Source: Leeuwenhoekiella polynyae (lineage in GTDB: Bacteria; Bacteroidota; Bacteroidia; Flavobacteriales; Flavobacteriaceae). Taken from it: DNA of 64,000 nucleotides. Below the pieces are notes generated by a model. The model had not been told where the DNA came from and searched no databases. It saw nothing but the letters and a program-made list of their open reading frames with translations. Shown here piece by piece: positions 61,042 through 64,000 of the stretch. The translations under genes and the position numbers were made by a program. The first letter of the stretch is position 1. The number at the start of each line of letters is the position of its first letter. Where the stretch lies: NCBI RefSeq assembly GCF_042683665.1, contig NZ_JBHUOO010000005.1; one strand, 5' to 3'.

Positions 61042-64000
61042 ATGAAAATACCTATTTGTACAAGGCATGTAATGTCTTGTTTCCAACAACATTCTTTAGC
61101 GATGAAACTAACTACGCTATTATTGTTTGCTTCCCTATTTAGTTTACAAGCAAACTCTTATTCCCAACGGCTTAAGGTTACACTTAATCTCAACCATGTA
61201 AGTGTGCAAGAAGTTTTGGAGCAAATCGAGGAAAGTACTGCCTATAAATTTATCTACAATGTAAAAACATTTGATACAGATAAATTATTGAATATCAATT
61301 TTAATGAAGAAGAAATTCAGGTTGTTCTTGATCAGATTTTGGCCAGTACACATACAGATTATGTTATTCGGAAAAATCTGATTGTACTTAAGCCTTCTCC
61401 ACAAGTAGCTGTAAGCGCATTAATAGAGGCATCAAAAAATGCGATGCAAATGCAGATCACGGGTACAGTACAGGATAGTAAAGGAGTTATGCTCCCCGGG
61501 GTCACTGTAAAAATCAAAGATTCACAAAAAGGTGTTTCTACAGATTTTGACGGGAACTATTCAATTACTGCAGACCCTGAAGCGACCCTTGTTTTTTCAT
61601 ATGTAGGTTTTGAAACTTTAGAGACTACTATTGACGGTCGCAACCAAATTGATATTACGCTTAAAGAATCACTTGAAGAAATGAGCGAGGTTGTTGTAAT
61701 AGGATATGGGCAGGTGAAAAAAGAAAACATTACCGGCTCGGTAGGTATTGTTGATATGGAAAGTTTTCAAAATCAAGCACCGACTATCAATATCGATCAG
61801 GGTCTGCAAGGTCTCGTTGCGGGTGTAAATGTGAGTTCGCCTAGTGGTCAACCAGGCTCGGCTTCCAAAATACGCATACGTGGAACCACTTCGCTTTTTG
61901 GGTCTAATCAACCGTTATATGTAATTGATGGAATTCCTGTTGTATCGGAAAGTAATATTCCTATTGGAGGAACTGAAGGTGGTAATCTGGGGCAGGAATT
62001 GGACAATCAGGGGTTGAGTACTCCTATTGGTAATATTAATCCCAGTGATATCAAATCGATCACGGTTTTAAAGGATGCATCTGCAGCAGCAATATATGGC
62101 TCACGAGCTGCTAATGGTGTAATTGTAATTACTACAAAACAAGGAACCAAAGACGGCAAAACTCAATTTGAGTTTAGTGCTTCAACAACTGTTCAAAATA
62201 CACCTACTCTAGATGTGCTTAATGCAGACCAATTTAAGGATGTGTGGCTTACAGCTGTAAATAACAGTTCGAGTACAGATGCTTTTTCACAAAGTATACG
62301 AGATGGTTCTTATTTTGGTACAGCAAACACAAATTGGGAAGAAGAACTTAATCCTTCAAATCAGGTGTCTTCAAATTACAACTTGAGTATACGTGGTGGA
62401 AATGCAACCACACAGTATTCAACGTCAATGTCTGCACTTAATGAGCAAGGCGCATTAGAAGGAGCGGCTAGAAAACGTTATACCTTAAATTTAAATTTGA
62501 ATACGAAGGCTACCGAAAAGTGGAGTTTTGGCACACGTCTACAAACGACTTATTCTGATCAGGATGCGGCAGATTCCGGTTTGTTTGATCGTATTTATGT
62601 CTATAGACCAGATCTACCTGTTTTTGATGAAGAGGGTAACTATTCATTTTCAGATGGTTATAATTTAGAAAATCCAAAAGCACTATCACAAGCGGTAAAC
62701 AGTAATAAGACATTTTTATTTCTAGGAACATTTTTTACCCAATTAGAACTTGTAGAAGGGCTCAAGGCTGAAACTCGATTATCAATTAACTATAATACCG
62801 GAAAGCAAAATAGTTATTACCCAGAGTTTTTATCTCGTGGTGGGTGGAGTCGCCTGCAAGGTGATGGCGATGGGTATGCACAAGATAGTAGAGCAGAATC
62901 TTCTGTAGTGCAATGGAATTCAAATCTTACGTATTCTAAAACATTTAATGACTTACACAGTATAGAGAGTGTACTAGGTACAACTTTCGAAAAAGTAAGT
63001 TCTTCTTATAATAAAGCTTTTGGTGAAGGGTATAGCAATGGGGTTTTAAGTAATGTGAGCAGTGCTACCTCTAGCAATGGTGGGCTCTCAACAAGCCAAG
63101 GATCTGGTTTACATTCCTATTTCGGTCGTGTACATTATGATTATGACGATCGTTACTTACTAACACTTTTGGGACGTGTAGATGGTTCTTCAAAGTTTGC
63201 TGTAGAAAATAAATATGCATTTTTCCCAGCGGCTGCTGTTGCCTGGAGAGCAACAGAGGAAAGCTTTTTAAAGAATAATAAAACCTTAAATAATTTAAAA
63301 TTTAAAGCGAGTTTAGGTACTACAGGACAGCAAGATTTTGGTGCTTACCAGTGGCGCACTCTTTACGAAACCTATTTCTATGCAGGAAGCGCTGTGATTT
63401 TAACCCAATTGGGTAATGATAAATTAAAGTGGGAAACAACTCAGCAACTTGATTTCGGTATAGAGTTTGGCCTTTTAAATAACCGTATTTCGGGTGAATT
63501 GGGTTACTATGAGAAGAACACGAAGGATGCTATTTTTAATGTCATACCCCCAGGAAATACCGGGTCAGGTACAATTTTAGCAAACGTAGGAGAAACCCAA
63601 AATAAAGGTTTAGAGCTTTTAGTAAACTTTAATGTAATACGCGCTAAAGATTTTTCCTGGGACCTACGGATCAACGCTACCAAAAACAGTAATAAGTTGG
63701 TAAAGATATCGGATGATTATAAAGACGATGAAGGTTTTGTAACTGGAATTCCCGGTAATGGTGGGCGCCTACGTGAAGGAAGCCCGATAGGTTTGATTTA
63801 CGGGTATGTTGCAGAAGGAATTTTTCAAGATCAGGTAACAATTGATGGGTTAAACTCCAGTGCTCCGGGTGGAGTCTATCAAGATGAGGAGACCTCACCA
63901 GGAGATATTCGTTTTAAAGATATCTCAGGCCCAGACGGTATTCCCGATGGCATAATATCATCTTTTGATCAACAAGTGATAGGAGATGCGCGACCAGATG
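61042..64000 (+). CDS. STN-containing SusC/TonB-dependent receptor (3' partial)
   Basis: 986 codons are visible and the gene runs off the window in frame. ATG 61042 is the likely start; a second ATG at 61102 (MKLTTLLLFASLFSLQANS) would give a tighter signal peptide. An STN domain follows (about 40-115: VTLNLNHVSVQEVLEQIEES), then CarboxypepD_reg-like (about 139-210: ITGTVQDSKGVMLPGVTVKI), the TonB box/plug start near 212 (EVVVIGYGQVKKENITGSV) and the beta-barrel. The STN domain is the signalling module that contacts FecR. It imports an unknown glycan or other ligand; SusD is expected beyond the window. Confidence 0.93.
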   Translation, partial: MKIPICTRHVMSCFQQHSLAMKLTTLLLFASLFSLQANSYSQRLKVTLNLNHVSVQEVLEQIEESTAYKFIYNVKTFDTDKLLNINFNEEEIQVVLDQILASTHTDYVIRKNLIVLKPSPQVAVSALIEASKNAMQMQITGTVQDSKGVMLPGVTVKIKDSQKGVSTDFDGNYSITADPEATLVFSYVGFETLETTIDGRNQIDITLKESLEEMSEVVVIGYGQVKKENITGSVGIVDMESFQNQAPTINIDQGLQGLVAGVNVSSPSGQPGSASKIRIRGTTSLFGSNQPLYVIDGIPVVSESNIPIGGTEGGNLGQELDNQGLSTPIGNINPSDIKSITVLKDASAAAIYGSRAANGVIVITTKQGTKDGKTQFEFSASTTVQNTPTLDVLNADQFKDVWLTAVNNSSSTDAFSQSIRDGSYFGTANTNWEEELNPSNQVSSNYNLSIRGGNATTQYSTSMSALNEQGALEGAARKRYTLNLNLNTKATEKWSFGTRLQTTYSDQDAADSGLFDRIYVYRPDLPVFDEEGNYSFSDGYNLENPKALSQAVNSNKTFLFLGTFFTQLELVEGLKAETRLSINYNTGKQNSYYPEFLSRGGWSRLQGDGDGYAQDSRAESSVVQWNSNLTYSKTFNDLHSIESVLGTTFEKVSSSYNKAFGEGYSNGVLSNVSSATSSNGGLSTSQGSGLHSYFGRVHYDYDDRYLLTLLGRVDGSSKFAVENKYAFFPAAAVAWRATEESFLKNNKTLNNLKFKASLGTTGQQDFGAYQWRTLYETYFYAGSAVILTQLGNDKLKWETTQQLDFGIEFGLLNNRISGELGYYEKNTKDAIFNVIPPGNTGSGTILANVGETQNKGLELLVNFNVIRAKDFSWDLRINATKNSNKLVKISDDYKDDEGFVTGIPGNGGRLREGSPIGLIYGYVAEGIFQDQVTIDGLNSSAPGGVYQDEETSPGDIRFKDISGPDGIPDGIISSFDQQVIGDARPD

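Noticed and set aside
1..64000. Insertion sequences, prophage or integrative element
   Set aside because: No transposase, integrase, phage structural gene or direct-repeat boundary was recognised in the translated genes or gaps.

Overview
The window comes from a member of the Bacteroidota, most likely a marine Flavobacteriaceae. Indicators are SusC/SusD pairs, the TAnnTTTG-type promoter element, an ECF sigma/FecR/TonB-receptor cascade, bacillithiol synthesis (BshA), low GC with many tight or overlapping operons, and a laminarin-type polysaccharide utilisation locus (PUL). The genus cannot be fixed from the sequence alone. No tRNA, rRNA, CRISPR array, insertion sequence or prophage was seen.

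Layout. 1-2.3 kb: two heterodisulfide-reductase-like Fe-S proteins flanking a small HAD-like protein. 2.5-13 kb: mixed housekeeping genes (a secreted GH3/serine-hydrolase fusion, bshA, an outer-membrane barrel protein, a giant FAD/Fe-S dehydrogenase, an aldose-epimerase-like gene, OsmC). 13-17 kb: a small surface-polysaccharide cluster (WecA-like transferase, DegT aminotransferase, CapD-like dehydratase, CpsB-like phosphatase). 17.3-31.2 kb: a complete beta-1,3-glucan PUL with a one-piece membrane-spanning regulator, SusC, SusD, a surface glycan-binding lipoprotein, GH16, GH3 and GH16. 31-36 kb: an FAD oxidoreductase, small lipoproteins, an orphan small gene and a GH28 lipoprotein. 35.7-46.6 kb: tldD-tldE followed by a tight DUF4159-MoxR-DUF58-BatA-like-DUF4175-membrane-protein operon. 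47-50.7 kb: a nitroreductase/HxlR divergent pair, then a Fur-family regulator with a zinc-type P1B ATPase. 50.7-57.2 kb: a leftward block with an ABC-2 exporter plus LolA-like protein, an AsmA-like protein, an orphan barstar-like protein and a DUF1080 protein. 57.2-59.1 kb: a gene-poor stretch with a GC-rich palindrome, a decayed-looking open frame and a second copy of the orphan small gene. 59.1 kb to the end: ECF sigma factor, FecR anti-sigma factor and an STN-containing SusC receptor cut off by the window edge.

How they work together. The PUL binds, cuts and imports laminarin-like glucan: the outer lipoproteins capture and cut it, SusCD imports the oligomers, and GH3/GH16 finish them under control of a propeller/Y_Y_Y/LuxR sensor. 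The TldDE-MoxR block looks like a chaperone/protease module. The most open questions are the location mismatch between TldD (twin-arginine signal) and TldE (no signal), the unassigned module inside the PUL GH16, the two-copy orphan family at 33.3 and 57.8 kb, and the orphan barstar.
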